Below, piece after piece: positions 44,675 through 58,000 of a stretch of 64,000 bases of DNA. Within the stretch, counting starts at the first letter, position 1; each line of letters starts with the position of its first letter. The notes under the pieces were generated by a model that worked only from the letters and a program-made list of their open reading frames with translations, had not been told where the DNA came from and did not search any database. This DNA is from Bretschneidera sinensis. Taxonomy: Eukaryota; Streptophyta; Magnoliopsida; Brassicales; Akaniaceae. The translations under genes and the position numbers were made by a program. Location: assembly GCA_023935145.1 (NCBI GenBank), contig CM043698.1, forward strand, positions 146,747,625 to 146,811,624, read 5' to 3'.

Positions 44675-45940
44675 GATTTTTGCTTCAAAAAACTTTGCAA
44701 TGTGTAATGAAGTTGGCAAAATGGAGCAAGATTTATATAAAGGAAGGAAAGTCAACAAAATTGTTTTGGTTTTTATAGAAGAAGTCAAACAGAATTGTGA
44801 AATATCTATGTGCTATGTGGGTCATGCATTTATTATACACTTCTGTATGTGGAATATTTATCCCAGCTGATGTAAGAAGCCATTAAAATCTATTGTTTTA
44901 TTGAAAATTCATTGGTTTAGTGTTTTTCAATACTTAGTGTAGAAGTATTGGATATCATTGGACAAGGACATGAATTTTCTCAGGGAAACTGTGTGGTAAA
45001 AGGATGAGCATGTAGCAACTGACCTTCTTCGTTGTATCCATAAGGTTACGTACTCTCTCTTTCCTAGAATATTCATTGGCAATGAGCCCAATGACCATAT
45101 TATTATACATCTCAAATATGTTGATTTTCCTGTGACTATAAATTGGTCTCAAAACATAAAAAAAAAAATTCAATTGACTTTTAAATTCATATTTTCTCTA
45201 TAATTTGATTTTTTTTATCACAATTTCATCCATTAAAATTGATAGATTACTTAAATTATCCTATTATTTTTTATGGTTGTTGTTGGTAAAAACTAATACT
45301 AACTTTTAAAAAAATCAATTTTACTGTATCTTGTATTAAAATCATATATACATATTAAATTGAGCGGATTAAAGTCATTTATAAACCAATTTAATCTATA
45401 TTGAAAAGAAAAAAGAAAAGATTAAAAAAAAGGAGTTTTAGAAAACTTCAATATATTCCATTTGTTATTTATATACAATGAAATATAAATATTTTTTACT
45501 TTTTCTGTAAAAATTAAATATTTCGTCTGGTCAAAACGATAAAAAAGAAGTTTTGCCATTTGGGAAACAACAGTGAGGTAAGCGTTCTGACAGGGTTATG
45601 TGTAAGTTTTCCTGATTTAGCAGTCACTTTCGGGCTTTTTCATAATCTTCATATTCCTAGGAGGAAAAGCTTTCATGTTAACTGAACCAAAGATTTCTTA
45701 AAATGTTCGAACCAAACCAGACCGAAGAGTTGGTTTGGCTTGGTTTGCCTGTTGCACCAAACTGTTGCGCCTACTATTTGGCATTGGGCATAGCTTCCTC
45801 AGACAAAGCAGTCCTCAATGTCTGGCCAATGTCAGATTATCAGTTGCCTCTCTCTCCCTCTCTTTCTCTGTTTTCTGTCCTAATGTAGACCGGGCTATGC
45901 CCTTCTTTGGGTTAAAGGTAATTAATTACCCAGTTCGAAA

Positions 45941-45948
45941 TATAAATA
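45941..45948 (+). promoter_or_regulatory. TATA box of the NUMOD3-type gene
   Basis: TATAAATA followed by a CT-rich leader and a 5' UTR exon ending at a GTAAGT donor at 46015. The coding exon begins after the acceptor at 46942. This whole region is deleted in copy A. Confidence 0.6.
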
Positions 45949-46946
45949 ACAAAGACTCCAGAGAATCTCTCGCTCCTTGTTTTTGTTGTTCATTGCAGTG
46001 TCATACATCCATTTGTAAGTCTCTCTCTCACTCTATAATTTCTTGGTTGCTTTCCTATTCGTTCATGTTCTTGTTCTTACTGCAAAAGTAGAAAGAAAAA
46101 AATTGACTCTTTGGTTAACTGTATGTTAAATGGCTGCTTTTGGATTCCTGGGTTTGGTGTGGATTTGGATTTTGCCTTCTCTTGAGATTCTTTTAAGGCA
46201 GAATACTAAACTAATACATGTTAATGATTGAGATTTTGATAGAAATCTTATGGCTTTTTGGTTTTATATGTGGTTCATTGATGCAGAATATGAAAACTGT
46301 TGCTTTTTGGTGATTTTAAAGCCTGTATATGAAAGTTTAAGTCAGTAGTTCAGCAAGGTGTAAAAAAATTACATATAATCATGGAATTCAGCGACATATA
46401 ATTCCAATTTAATATAATGTATATTTCCTTCTAAAATAACATATTGCTGGTCTCATTAAGTGGATTATGTATTCTTAGATGTTAATCTCAAGTTGATGGT
46501 TTTTGCCTTTTTGGCATATTACAGTTTTAACACACTTGTTTCCACTTCCATGGAAGGTGGAGAATGTTTTAGAATTCTTGGAGAGGAGGATGTTGGAATC
46601 TGAAGCTTGAATCTCATCATAGTTGAGCTGTTTTTTATGCAAAAATGTGATTTATCATTTGGAATGGCATTGGTTATATGCCTCATCCTCTCATTAAAGA
46701 ATTCGAAATTGAATGAATCATGTTTGTCATTGTTATACGTTTTTCTTGAAGGACTTCACTAGATTGACATTCTGGTGTAGAGATCACAGAAACAAGTGAA
46801 ATTGTTACATTACCTTGCATTCTTAGGATTATACTGTTGGCACTTGTTATGGTAGTGAAGTGATTATATTTGAATTGATTGACGTAATCCAGATAGTTCC
46901 AGAATATATGTATAACAAAGGATGTTTTTAACTAATTATCAGGAGA

Positions 46947-49900
46947 ATGTCTGTTGCGCATCTACCTCCCAATCATGTAGCAAACACCCTTTTACAGCCG
47001 TTTCTTGGTGTGCTGGAATACCCTCATTGTCAACCAAACACATTCCAGTTGAATATTCAAGAATCTTTTCCGAAGAAAATTTCACCTTCACTTGCCATCG
47101 TTAGTTCTTTGAGACTTCACCGTATTGGAGCCTTGCAAACCAGTGTTGATGTTGGAGAAATGTCTTGTTTCTGTGAGTTTCACCAGTCAAGAGTTAGTAT
47201 AAATTTATTTGAGAAGCAATCTTTGAATGAGGATGCTGAAATAGACAGTTGCTGTGACTCTTATGGAAGCCTTAGTGATGAATATCACAAGGAAGAGCAA
47301 AGAAAAAGAAAGATAGGGCTAGCTAACAAAGGGAGAGTGCCATGGAACAAAGGCAGGAAACATACAAAAGGTAACTCTCTTCTGAATGTAAAATACTTAT
47401 CTAAGCCTCCCTGAAGTTGGGTCGACCCTGAAGTTTTAACCTGATATAGAGACTCGTATGCGAATCAAGCAGAGAACAATAGAAGCCTTGAGAGACCCCA
47501 AGGTGAAGTCAAGTAAGATTCAAGCAATTTTGGGATAATTGTATTTTGATTTTTATATAGGTGTCAGACGAATTGTGGGTAAGAGGTCATACCATGTGGA
47601 AGAACCACAAAGTTGTTTTTGCAAGTTTTACATTTATTTTCGTGCATGTGCATCCATGTTAGAAATTCTCTCAGCTTTTTTCAATGTGTAATCGAGTTTT
47701 TTGTAGTTGACAAATGCTACCAATCCTGCTTTCTTTATTGTTTATTTGTGCTCGTAGTTACATTTCAAGCTCACATTGTAAATCATTCTTAAATTAGTTT
47801 TCTTTCTTAAATTTTGTATTTTCCCTTTTGCCTAAACAACTTTCAGGTCAGGAAGAAAATGTGTGAACATCCCCGTGTGCATAGGTACTCTCCCTCTGCT
47901 TAGCAAGCCATATTTTATCCTTTCATTCAATGAAATTCTTGAAATATGTATATAAACCAGGAATTACAAACCATGCAAGCTATCATTGAGCATTCAAACC
48001 TCAGTGAAATGTATTAATTGATAGAAGCATACAACCAAACATTTGTGGACTTATGATTTTGGCCTTATATGTGCAAAATTAAATGCATTAGTAGAAGGAT
48101 CTGTCAAGGAGTGTCCACCTTTGTTGAGAGTGTAAAGAACCAAATTAAAGATATATTTTGGGGTAACCTTGTTGGCTGTGATGATTTTATGGATGGACAA
48201 TGGTAAATTTGCTTAAGCATGTCTAGAAGATACTAAAGATGAATTATGACTTCTAATGGTTGCTACTTGCTAGGATGCTCTCTAGTCAATCTGTAGGGCC
48301 CATGGCGAGACAATTTCTTGCAGTTCATTTTACTTGAATAAATTTCAATAGTAATATGTTCACAGGATCCGGTTGCTAGATTGTCGAAATAGGTGTATTT
48401 GCGCAGGAGGCAAACCCCATTTATATAAATTTGTTTTTCATGAGAATGTTAACAATGGAAACCCCAAATCTAGGGATTTAAGCTCTGGAAAGTACTTGCA
48501 ATCAGTTTAGATGAGACTTCAAACATCTTCTGAATTTGAAGACTTCATTTATTAAGCATTCTGTAAAGATCTGTTGCAAACTAGTCTCATGATACCGAAG
48601 TGTTTTCATTGATTATTATGGCCTACTGTCCACACAATCAACAAGCTTCTTGTAGCTAATTGAAGCTAAAATTTATTTGTTGTATATGCACCTTAAGCCT
48701 AATATGATATATACATGATATGAGACACTGCTTCATTTTTGTCTGATAAGTATCTTGCTACGAGTATTTCCGACCTTTAGCAGTTAGCACAATTGTGATA
48801 AGTGAAACACAAGTTTTTACTTAGAAACCGTCTCTTGCAGTGATCAGAGCAAGGCAAAAATAAGGTCTTCATTCATATGAGTTTGGGACAAACGTTTGAA
48901 ATGGAGACAAATAAGGGAGAAATTTCTTTTGTTATGGCCAGAAACAGTGTTTTGAAAGGCGGATCTAGGGCGAGCCGCGTCCACGGGGCGATGCGGCTTA
49001 AAAACGTCAAAAGGCGTCAAAAGGTAGGCGTTCTTTCTACTGGGCGAACGTTTTTTCAGTATGGGCGTATGCCCAAACCAAATATGTGCGTTTTTTACAC
49101 CCTGGGCGTCCGAGCGTACGCCTCATGATTTTTTTTTAAAAACAGCTTCTTGACTTAAGAGTGTTGGTGACTGACGATTTGGCGCTAACCACTCGTTGCA
49201 GAGGTTGCTAGGTGGTCCATCTTAAAGTGTTGTTGTCACACAGTGACAATGAGAGAAAGAAACAGGGTGATAAAATACAAAGAGATGAAGATCGTATGGA
49301 CTCGATGGCTCTGTGAGAAAGAAAAACTGAGATAAAGATGGAAGGGGACTCTAAGAAAGGAAGGTCTATAACTCTCTGTTGTAGAATCTCTTCAACAAGA
49401 AGGAAAAAGAGTGTTGAAGAAGACTTTTTTACTATTGGACAATGTTAAAATGACTACTGTCTTGTTTATTTAGCTCACACACTAATGTAGTTTGTCTTAT
49501 TTGTAAGTTTTTATTGGGTTTTTTAATTTTTATTATGTATTTTTGTAACTCACCCAGTGTATGTTCAGCTAATCTACTTTTGATTCTTTTTTAAAATAAT
49601 AAATCTACTTTACTCATTGATCAAAGGCTTCTTGAGCCACTCAATCTCCTTTAGCATAGCATATATATAAATAACTATGGAATGATGTATGCCACGTTAA
49701 CATGGATGATAAATACTACATGTATAATAAAAAATTATATATACAAAATCTATTATTTGTTTTAATTAATATTTATGTGATAAGATTTTTTTTTTATATC
49801 TCTAAATTGTAAGACGATTGAAATAATATGATTACAATAAAAATTAAAAATATTTTTTATTTTTTAAATATTTTTATCATTTAATTTATTTAGTTAATAT

Positions 49901-51251
49901 TGTTTTATTCAAAACGGTCAAACTTTTCAAAAAACATACGTACTAACATTTTAGGGTTTACGTTTCGTCCAACACCCTCGTCTCTTAAAATACTGGTCAA
50001 AAAAACATAGCAGAAGCTGCTAAGAAAGGAGGGACTGACCAACAAGAACTGCATTGGGATAGCTATGACAAAATAAAACAAGAAATATCTCTTCAACAGC
50101 TCCAGTGGGCTGCGGACAAGGCAAATGCAAAGGTGATAGCAAAGATAAGAGCAGAGACAGCAGCATTTGCGAAAACGGAAAAGATAGCAAAACTTGCTCA
50201 AAAGAGGAAAGAACGTGAAGAGACAGAAAAGGCAAGTAGAGAAATGAAGAGGACGCTCAAAAAATCATAGAAAGACAAGCAGAAGATAGCAGTTGCCCAA
50301 GAATTGAATCTTAAGCGGAGATTAACAAAGGTAAACTCCAATGGAACATCACAATTTCAAGCTCTGTTAATTGCAGGAATTATGTAATTCACTAATTATA
50401 TGCATTATCTAGATGCCATCTAATTAAAGTTGACATGAATTGGAGTAAGTAGGTAGATTAATGGATTATTTTTAGTAGGGGACCAATTATTAATTCTAAT
50501 GGGATAGTTTAAAACTCTCTTGTTACAGTCTGACAAAAACCAGAAATAAAGAAAACTTTGGGAACGATACGAAAGTAGAGAATTATATATTACATCTGTG
50601 AGAATGGACAACTTTCTCTTTCGTGGCATTTTCTCTTCTCGGAATTACACTTTTGAACTCAAGACTCTTCTTCTTCTTTTGTTCTTAATAGTCTTGTTTT
50701 CACAGAGTCAAAGGAACCTTAAAGGATGGGCTTTATCTTGAACATGTTCCATCCAAGAAGTTTATCACTGGGAGCTACCAGAATTTCTTAATTTGTTTCG
50801 ACACTCAGGATTAAGTTGCATAGAGAATGAAGTTAGGCATATTCTTATGGAATCGCTTCAGACTTCCGTATATTTGGCTTGAAATAGCATGTTAGGGATT
50901 TCTGTTGCTGGAAAATCCTTGATGAATTCGCAAAATCATTTTTGTATCCTGTTCATCTGGTTCTGAAACATATATGCATTTTTGTTTTGTCTTTAGATTC
51001 ACAAAAAGAAATCCATAAAAGGCCGAGTTGCCACTGGAGGGGACACAGTGGTATCGGTTATCCCAGATTGGGAGAAGTTAGATGTAGAGCTTATAAAGAG
51101 AGAGAAAATGCGAAGAAAAGTTTCACTTGCAGATCAGATCCAAGATGCCAAAAGCAGAAGAGCAGACTCCATGGCCGAAGAAATTCTAGCATCGTCATCA
51201 GCTATTCATCAATCCAGCATGAGAATGAGCTCAGAACTTCACCTTATCTAA
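46947..51251 (+). pseudogene. NUMOD3-motif protein gene, disrupted (copy B)
   Basis: Plants have a nuclear gene family whose products carry NUMOD3 motifs, best known as DNA-binding modules beside homing endonucleases; the plant role is unknown to me. Coding exons: 46947-47370 (ending with the motif NKGRVPWNKGRKHT), 47450-47502 (ETRMRIKQRTIEALRDPK), 47847-47884 (VRKKMCEHPRVH), 48841-48944, 50004-50330 (EAAKKGGTDQQELHWDSYDK, then a Lys/Glu/Ala-rich coiled coil) and 50997-51251 (HKKKSIKGRVATGGDTVVSV to a stop). Breaks: TGA at 48878 where a conserved arginine is expected, TAG at 50268, and a 1.05-kb transposon inside the exon that begins at 48841. The 5' UTR exon ends at 46014. A shortened product from the first exons remains possible. 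Confidence 0.8.
48945..49995. mobile_element. hAT-like non-autonomous DNA transposon, 1051 bp, in a NUMOD3 exon
   Basis: The left end reads CAGTGTTTTGAAAGGCGG and the reverse complement of the right end reads CAGTATTTTAAGAGACGAGG. The flanks are GCCAGAAA (48937-48944) and GTCAAAAA (49996-50003), which match at 6 of 8 bases and fit an aged 8-bp target duplication of hAT elements. The left 200 bases are GC-rich with repeated GGCG/GGGCGT motifs, unlike the surroundings. There is no transposase ORF. Confidence 0.78.
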
Positions 51252-54200
51252 TCTATAAAAGAATTTCAATTTTCACATTTATTCCTGGTTGTCTTGGCAA
51301 TTATTAGTCCTCATTTATGCTGCTTAAGAAAAAAAACACTGATCATCTTATCTTTTTTTCCTTTTTTCCACTTATTTTCATTATACACGTTAATGAAATC
51401 CTTGGCCGTAGTGATGGTGAAAAAGGAGGTTGATTGGGCTTCACATGAATAACAAGGTCAGATTCCAGCAGGACCATCGTAACTTGTTCGTGGCATGTTG
51501 AAGATTTTCAAGGAACTAGGCTTCAGCAGTATATTCCATCACCTCTCGTTTGCCTGAACATTTTCTAACTTTTCTTATTTCTATTGTAATTTATTCAGAC
51601 GATCAATCAAATACAAATTGTTAGAGCAGTTCCTTGTAAGTTTATCGTGTGACTTAATGAAAACTATAATGTTTGACAATTTTCGTGGTTAGAAATCCTG
51701 ATTATGGTAGTTGATGAGTTTTCAACAAACTTGTTTCTCCCCGCTAACTTAAAGCATAACAGATGATGATGAAATTCAGAGTCCTCACTTTTCTCCTTGG
51801 GTGATGTTTGTTACAAGATTTACAATGCCATTTTCCAAATTCAAACTACTTGAGGTTCCAGGTTTTTATAATTTGTAGAGGCAATCTTTAAAACATTTTT
51901 GATATAGATACCTTCTGCTTTGTGTTAGAGTTGGTGTATATTTTACGGAACCAAATTTGTAGAACTCTAAACGAACACAGATCCCGCTCTCCGGAGAGCG
52001 GTCAGGGTTTCACTTCCCTAGTTAGGAGGCAGCACCTCCGAAACTTTCAAGCTATATACATGAGTTGGGCTTGGTTTTTTGCTTGACGATTTGGGTTTTG
52101 ACCAATGAACAGCCGTAGTTCTACAGCATAACGGAAATCCTAATTAAACTCTAATTAGGACGTCTTAAGTTGCTTATAAATACTTTTTATGTACTGAGCA
52201 TACATTGTAACGAGAGATTTGTGAGGTTGATAATAAGAAACTTCTAACAAGACGTAGCTCTATTTTGAGGTAAACCTGGGTAAATCTTGTCTTTTTTTTT
52301 CTTTTTGTTTATAAATCATGTGATTGACATATCTCGAATCGTTCATTTCGGACCTTTGAATTTTTAGTACATTGCAGCTAAAGTTTTAAGATAAAACCAT
52401 ATACAATATTTAAAATTATTTTGATACATTTTGTTAGTCTATCCACATTCTGGGTTCTGAAGATATAACGGTAAAATGAAAGAAATTACAATCATTTTAT
52501 TAAAACCAATGGCTGGAAATGCAGACATCTTGACCTAATGTTCACTTAGGGTCCTCAATGTAAGAAATTAGGATTCCATCTCTCTTCCCGTCAATGGTTA
52601 AAAAAGAAAAAAAACAATGGCTGGATTGTACGACCTATATAGGCATCCCTCCTGCAAAAACCAAAAATCCCTAGTGATCATAATAAGCCTTTGATACAAA
52701 ACGCCGTAACTTTGCCCACTAACCACATTAGGACCTTCTTACCACTGACCTTAGAATTACAATTTGGATTTGCAGTCAATTGTTTTTTTTGATAACCCAG
52801 AATCCTCTGAGACCAAACCTATCTATGGACCTGACCCTACAGTCCCAAACTGAGGAGAGGATAGGCACGTCAACCGCTGATGTGGGGATTTGCATTCATT
52901 TTAGGGTATATTTGGATGAAGGAAGAGTTGAGAAAAGTAGGATAAAGGGTGGGTTGTATACCCTCCCTCTTCTTTGGAAGTTTTTAAGTGGAGGGAGATG
53001 ATTGGCAGAGGTTCACTTCCCTTCAAATGCCTTAAAACCTCTTTTTATAAATTCTTTCCAACCGAAAAAATATAATAAAAAAAGGTACCATCTAAACATG
53101 AAGAGATATATCAACTTTCATTTACAATCTTTTCCTTAGTGCAAAATATTGAAACAAGTGAAAAATAATCATGCAAATCGTTTTCTCTGTAATCCCTTTC
53201 AGGTCAGCGTCAAGGGCGAAACTAGGAATTTTCCTTAGCATGGGCCGAAATATATGAATATATAGGCAAATTGTAATATGGGTTTTAACTTACAAGTTGT
53301 AACCTAACATTCTAAATTTCTAACAATACAAGAATGAGATTACGAGAAGGAAAAAAGAAATAAATAACTCTAAAGAGAGAAAGTGAATAAGTACTTATAG
53401 TGTGAATGAGATTTTTTTGAATGAAAAAAAAGAAATTAAGATTTTTCAATTCTTGGTTGCTTTAAATTCACTTTCTTTCTTAAATCTTCTCGGCTCTTGT
53501 TGTTTGGTCCATAAATAAATCTTTTGAAGCTTATGACTGGATGATGAAATAGATACCATAGGGAGGAATTCCTCTTAAAAAACAGATCGTTTCAATGGTA
53601 TGATCTAAGATTATAAGATAAGCACAAAATCTATCTTCGCTTCCATATCCAAGTAACCAAATCACCAAATACAGAATGGCACATCAAGCAGTATGATTGT
53701 GAAGGTGAAACTGTATTCAAGCTACCTCTTTGTCTTAACCTTTTAAGTTTTATAGAGCTTTTTAAATAAAATATCTAATTAAAATTCTCTAAACAAAGTG
53801 GCAAACCAAACAGTATAATTTTTTTACATTTTTAAATAGAATATTCAAGCACATAGTGATCACGCCAAAAAAAAAATGAAAAAACTATTTAAAATAAAAT
53901 TTTCAAGCACACAATGATCAGGCCAAAGGAAATGCAAAAATTGATCAAGTGTAAAAAAGCCAGTAAGGGCCAAAAAAAAAAAAAAAAAAACAAGTAACTA
54001 GACTTTTTTTTGCAAAATTTGAGTCAGGGGCAGGGCCCAGACGTACACAGGTAGAAGCTTTACCTCTGTTAGCTTCCATCATTTACCTCATTTTTAAAGA
54101 TATTTTTTTTTCTTTACGAGAAAAAAACACATCATCATTTAAACAATCAAAAACTATGATTTAGCTGTTTTTTTCAAAAAGAAAAAGAAAAAAAAGCACA

Positions 54201-55060
54201 GACACTAAGATTTAGCATTTGCTTTGTTTCTTTGCTATGTAAATTTATAATTATAATTGGACCTACTGGTACTTGATCATGATAATAAAAAAAATTAAAT
54301 GTCCAAAAAAAATAAAAATTTGCTAGTGTTGATGCTTTATGTTTGAGGTTTAGGTATCGAGTGTTTAGCAGCAGTTTTACGCTACAATATTGGGATTTTG
54401 CTGGGCCTGCTTTGTTTTTCTATATGTGAACGCAATAAAACCAGTTATCTTGGACATTGCCTTGTTTCAATTATTTTACAGATTAAACAATTTTTGCTGC
54501 TTAATTATTAGTTAATATAAATTCATTTTAATGAACAACTTGCAATCCATTGTTGCCACTGTTGAGAGAGAGAATTGAAAGAAAAAATGATAAGAGAAGA
54601 ATTTATGAAGAGAAGTAAAGATCCGGACACGTTTGGCGCCAAAATTGAGTTTGGTTGGTTCAGAGTATGTCATTAAATCTTAGTCTTTAGTTTTTTAAAA
54701 CAGAAACAATTCAATTAAAAAAATTATGGCAAAGGAAAGTAAATCCAATTACTAACTAGAGATATCCAGTCTATCTCGAGGTTACCTGAAACCACTTTTG
54801 ACATGGTATGACAAACGCACAAAATCATACTAACATATATGATAATCGTATTCGGGTAAAACAAACAGCCAGATTTTAAGTACGAGAGTACAAAACAAAA
54901 TAACATCATTAAACTTGCTAATAACTTCAAAATGCTAAGCATCAAAACAACTAACCCTGGACAATCCAGAATATCGTCTTATCTACAGCATGCCTGATAT
55001 AGTCTCTGATAGGTGGACCAAGAATATTCAAGGCCGGTAAGGATTTCCACCAGGAATGTC
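51252..55060. other. Intergenic; LTR-like and other repeat remains
   Basis: About 51960-52300 looks like the end of a short LTR or TRIM element (CTTATAAATACTTTTTATGTAC, then a leader ending near CTTGTC). About 53200-53290 and 54020-54060 contain phrases common in degraded plant transposons (GGGCGAAACTAGG, CAGGGGCAGGGCCCAG). Poly-A runs occur at 53970-53990. No gene is supported. Confidence 0.45.
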
Positions 55061-58000
55061 TCACTCGTCTCTGTTTGGACTGTAGTTAGTCTGGTATTGT
55101 GTGTTCGGCATCGCTGCTTGACCTTGGTAAGGCATGTCTCCACTGTTGGGCTGGAAGTTCTGGTGCATGTTTCCAGACCATCCTGCATTTGGTGGCATTC
55201 CTCCCGTGTTGTTGGAAGGCATCCGTCCCATGTTGGGAGGCATCCCTCCTATATTGTTGTTGGGAGGCATCCCTCCCATGTTGTTTGGTGGCACCCCACT
55301 AGAGTTGGGTTGCATTCCTCCCATGTTGCTTGACGGCACCCCACTAGAGTGGGGTTGCATTCCTCCAGTGTTAGGTGGCATCCTCCCCATGTTGTTCGGG
55401 GGCATTCCACCCATGTTGTTTGGACCCGTGTTGCTCGGGGGCATTCCACCATAGTTGTTGGGACCCGTGTTGCTGGGGGGCATTCCACCATAGTTGTTGG
55501 GAACCGTGTTGCTGGGGGGCATTCCACCATAGTTGTTGGGACCCGTGTTGCTCAGGGGCATTCCACCATAGTTGTTGGGACCCGTGTTGCTCGGGGGCAT
55601 TCCACCATAGTTGTTGGGACCCGTGTTGCTCGGGGGCATTCCACCATAGTTGTTGGGACCCGTGTTGCTCGGGGGCATTCCACCCGTGTTGTTGGGACCG
55701 CCCACATTGCTGGGGGGCATTCCACCCGTGTTGTTGGGACCACCCACATTGCTGGGGGGCATTCCACCCGTGTTGTTGGGACCACCCACATTGCTGGGGG
55801 GCATTCCAGCATTGGGTCCAGAGTTCTGCATACCCTGATTAGCACGCATATTTTCCCTTCTTCTATCAAAGTTTCTGGATCTATCGAAGTTACGTGGCCT
55901 ATCATTGCGCCTATTTCTTTCATTTGCTCGTGCATTGTTCTTTATCCATTCCTCATGATACTTTGGGTCATATGGAACAGCTTTCCCATCAATAAAAGGT
56001 TCCCCTGAAAAATGACAAAGCAAACAACATAAGCAGATAATCCTTGTACTATAGTGGTACTATTAGTCGGCAAAACACGGAAACTCATTGAAGACACAGA
56101 TGACCATTAAACCTAACTGTTCTAGAGCTCCCCTCAAAGCATGACCAGATAAAAAGAGTAGCTAAATAGCAAAATATCATAAATGTGTTAACACCTATGC
56201 AGTAATCAGACATGGCAAAAGAATAAGGGAACAGTTATAGCATGTTGCTGGTGCAATGCACCTCATTGGGCCTCACCAAACAGGACTACATTAAAGTTGC
56301 ACTTGGAACAAGAAAATGAGTTTAGAACATTATTCAAATGCTAGATACAGAAAAAATCGTCAGTCTGATATTATCATTTAGTGTTAAGCAACATCCGAAT
56401 GCTAACCAATGATGCAATCTTGTCTTACCTCCATAGTCTTTGTTCCTAACATCCAAGTATGAATCGGGAAGAACCCACCTAACTTTTGGCAACTCTGAGG
56501 TTAAAAATATATAAATATATTAATAACATTGCTGAAAACTCACTTCAAAAAAAATTAGAAGAAAAAGTTGTGCACTTAAGAGAAGAAAAACCTTTAAGTT
56601 TATATGAAAGCTCTTCAGACACAAGAGCTCCAAACGCAAAGTAGCATCTTGTTGAAACAGAGTATATCTTCTTTCTTGCCTCTTCCTCGCTGCAAGAGTG
56701 ACACAAAATTAACAGACTATTATCAAAAAGTAATGCAACTATTTGTATCATTCTAATAACGAAGGAAACAAATCTAAAACCTCTATAAAGGATGTTATGT
56801 TAAACACATAAAACCAAAAAGATGAACAATGCTAAAGAATTCAGTAAAACGGGAGAAGAAAACTCCTTGTGTCAATAGAAGAAGACTATCATTGCCATTA
56901 ATTAATTACTTCACATTTTGAAATGATTAAGAAAACACAAATCAAAGTCCCAGGGGCCCTAACCAAGGAAAGAGAGGAATCGGAGAGCATTTGAGGGTGT
57001 TGAAAGATCTATTGACGTTATTAGAGATAATTGGTTTAACACCCTTAATTTTTGGGTTAAAGGGAATTGTTTTGAAAACTTTTTTTACCTTTTGGATTTT
57101 GTGAATCTCCTTGTAATTAGCCTTTGGCTTTGAGTTGCACCCTCTTGGTGCTTTATAAATAAATTTTTCATTTATAAAAAAACCAAGAAAATGTATATAC
57201 ACGATATTGGGAGCCCTATGAAATTAGTTCAAAGATCATGCACAATAATTTCATTTGCTATCAACCTCAAGTAACACTCAAATAAACACCAGAAAAAGGG
57301 AGAAGAAAACTCCTTATGTCAACAGAAGAAGACTATCATTGCCATTAATGAATTACTTCACATGTTGAAATGATTAAGAAAACACAAATCAAATTCCCAG
57401 GGGCCCACCGTATGTACACGATATTGGAAGCCCCATAAAATTGTTTCAGATATCATACACAATAATTTCATTTGCTATCAACCTCAACTAACACTCAAAT
57501 AAACACCAGCTTCAACACTGGGTCAGTAATATATGTCCATTTGCATTGAGCAAGTAATGGAATACAAGGCATTGAAAAATTCTATGTCCGTCACAAACAG
57601 ATGAAGCATTTCCATGAAGCAATAAGGTATTGCACACACAAGGCTATTGTCAAATATATAGGTAAGTATGTACTGGCACGAGATCATCCTCATTAGAGAA
57701 ATCTAAATATCCTCTAATCATCTGAAAAAGAACCCCTATGCACGACTAACTGCTACATACTTCATAACAAATAAAAGAACCACAAACATCTTAATAGAAC
57801 TGTTGAGATATATATATATTTCCCAAATACATATGTATTAGGTTTCCAAGTTTTTCTTGTTTTGTGTTTTCTATAAGATTTATATTCTTAGGTCTATATA
57901 TAGATTTGTTGGTTTGTTCACTAACACAACAATAATAAGAGTTCTACAATATTCCTATTCAATCTCTTTCTTATCAATTCTACAGCATGACTATAAACAT

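Larger units (their letters stand above)
43474..51251 (+). repeat. Duplicated segment, copy B (complete)
   Basis: This copy contains everything found in copies A and C plus the region between and after them. It lacks the Copia element at 1399-1797, so 43469-43478 (GAAGAGCTTA) is the unoccupied insertion site. It keeps the promoter, 5' UTR exon and all coding exons of the NUMOD3-type gene, though with disabling changes. Confidence 0.9.

Noticed and set aside
55349..56008. Plus-strand open frame of 219 codons with HSTIVVGTRVA repeats
   Set aside because: It lies antisense to the MORF8-like last exon. The open frame is a by-product of the 39- and 42-bp coding repeats.
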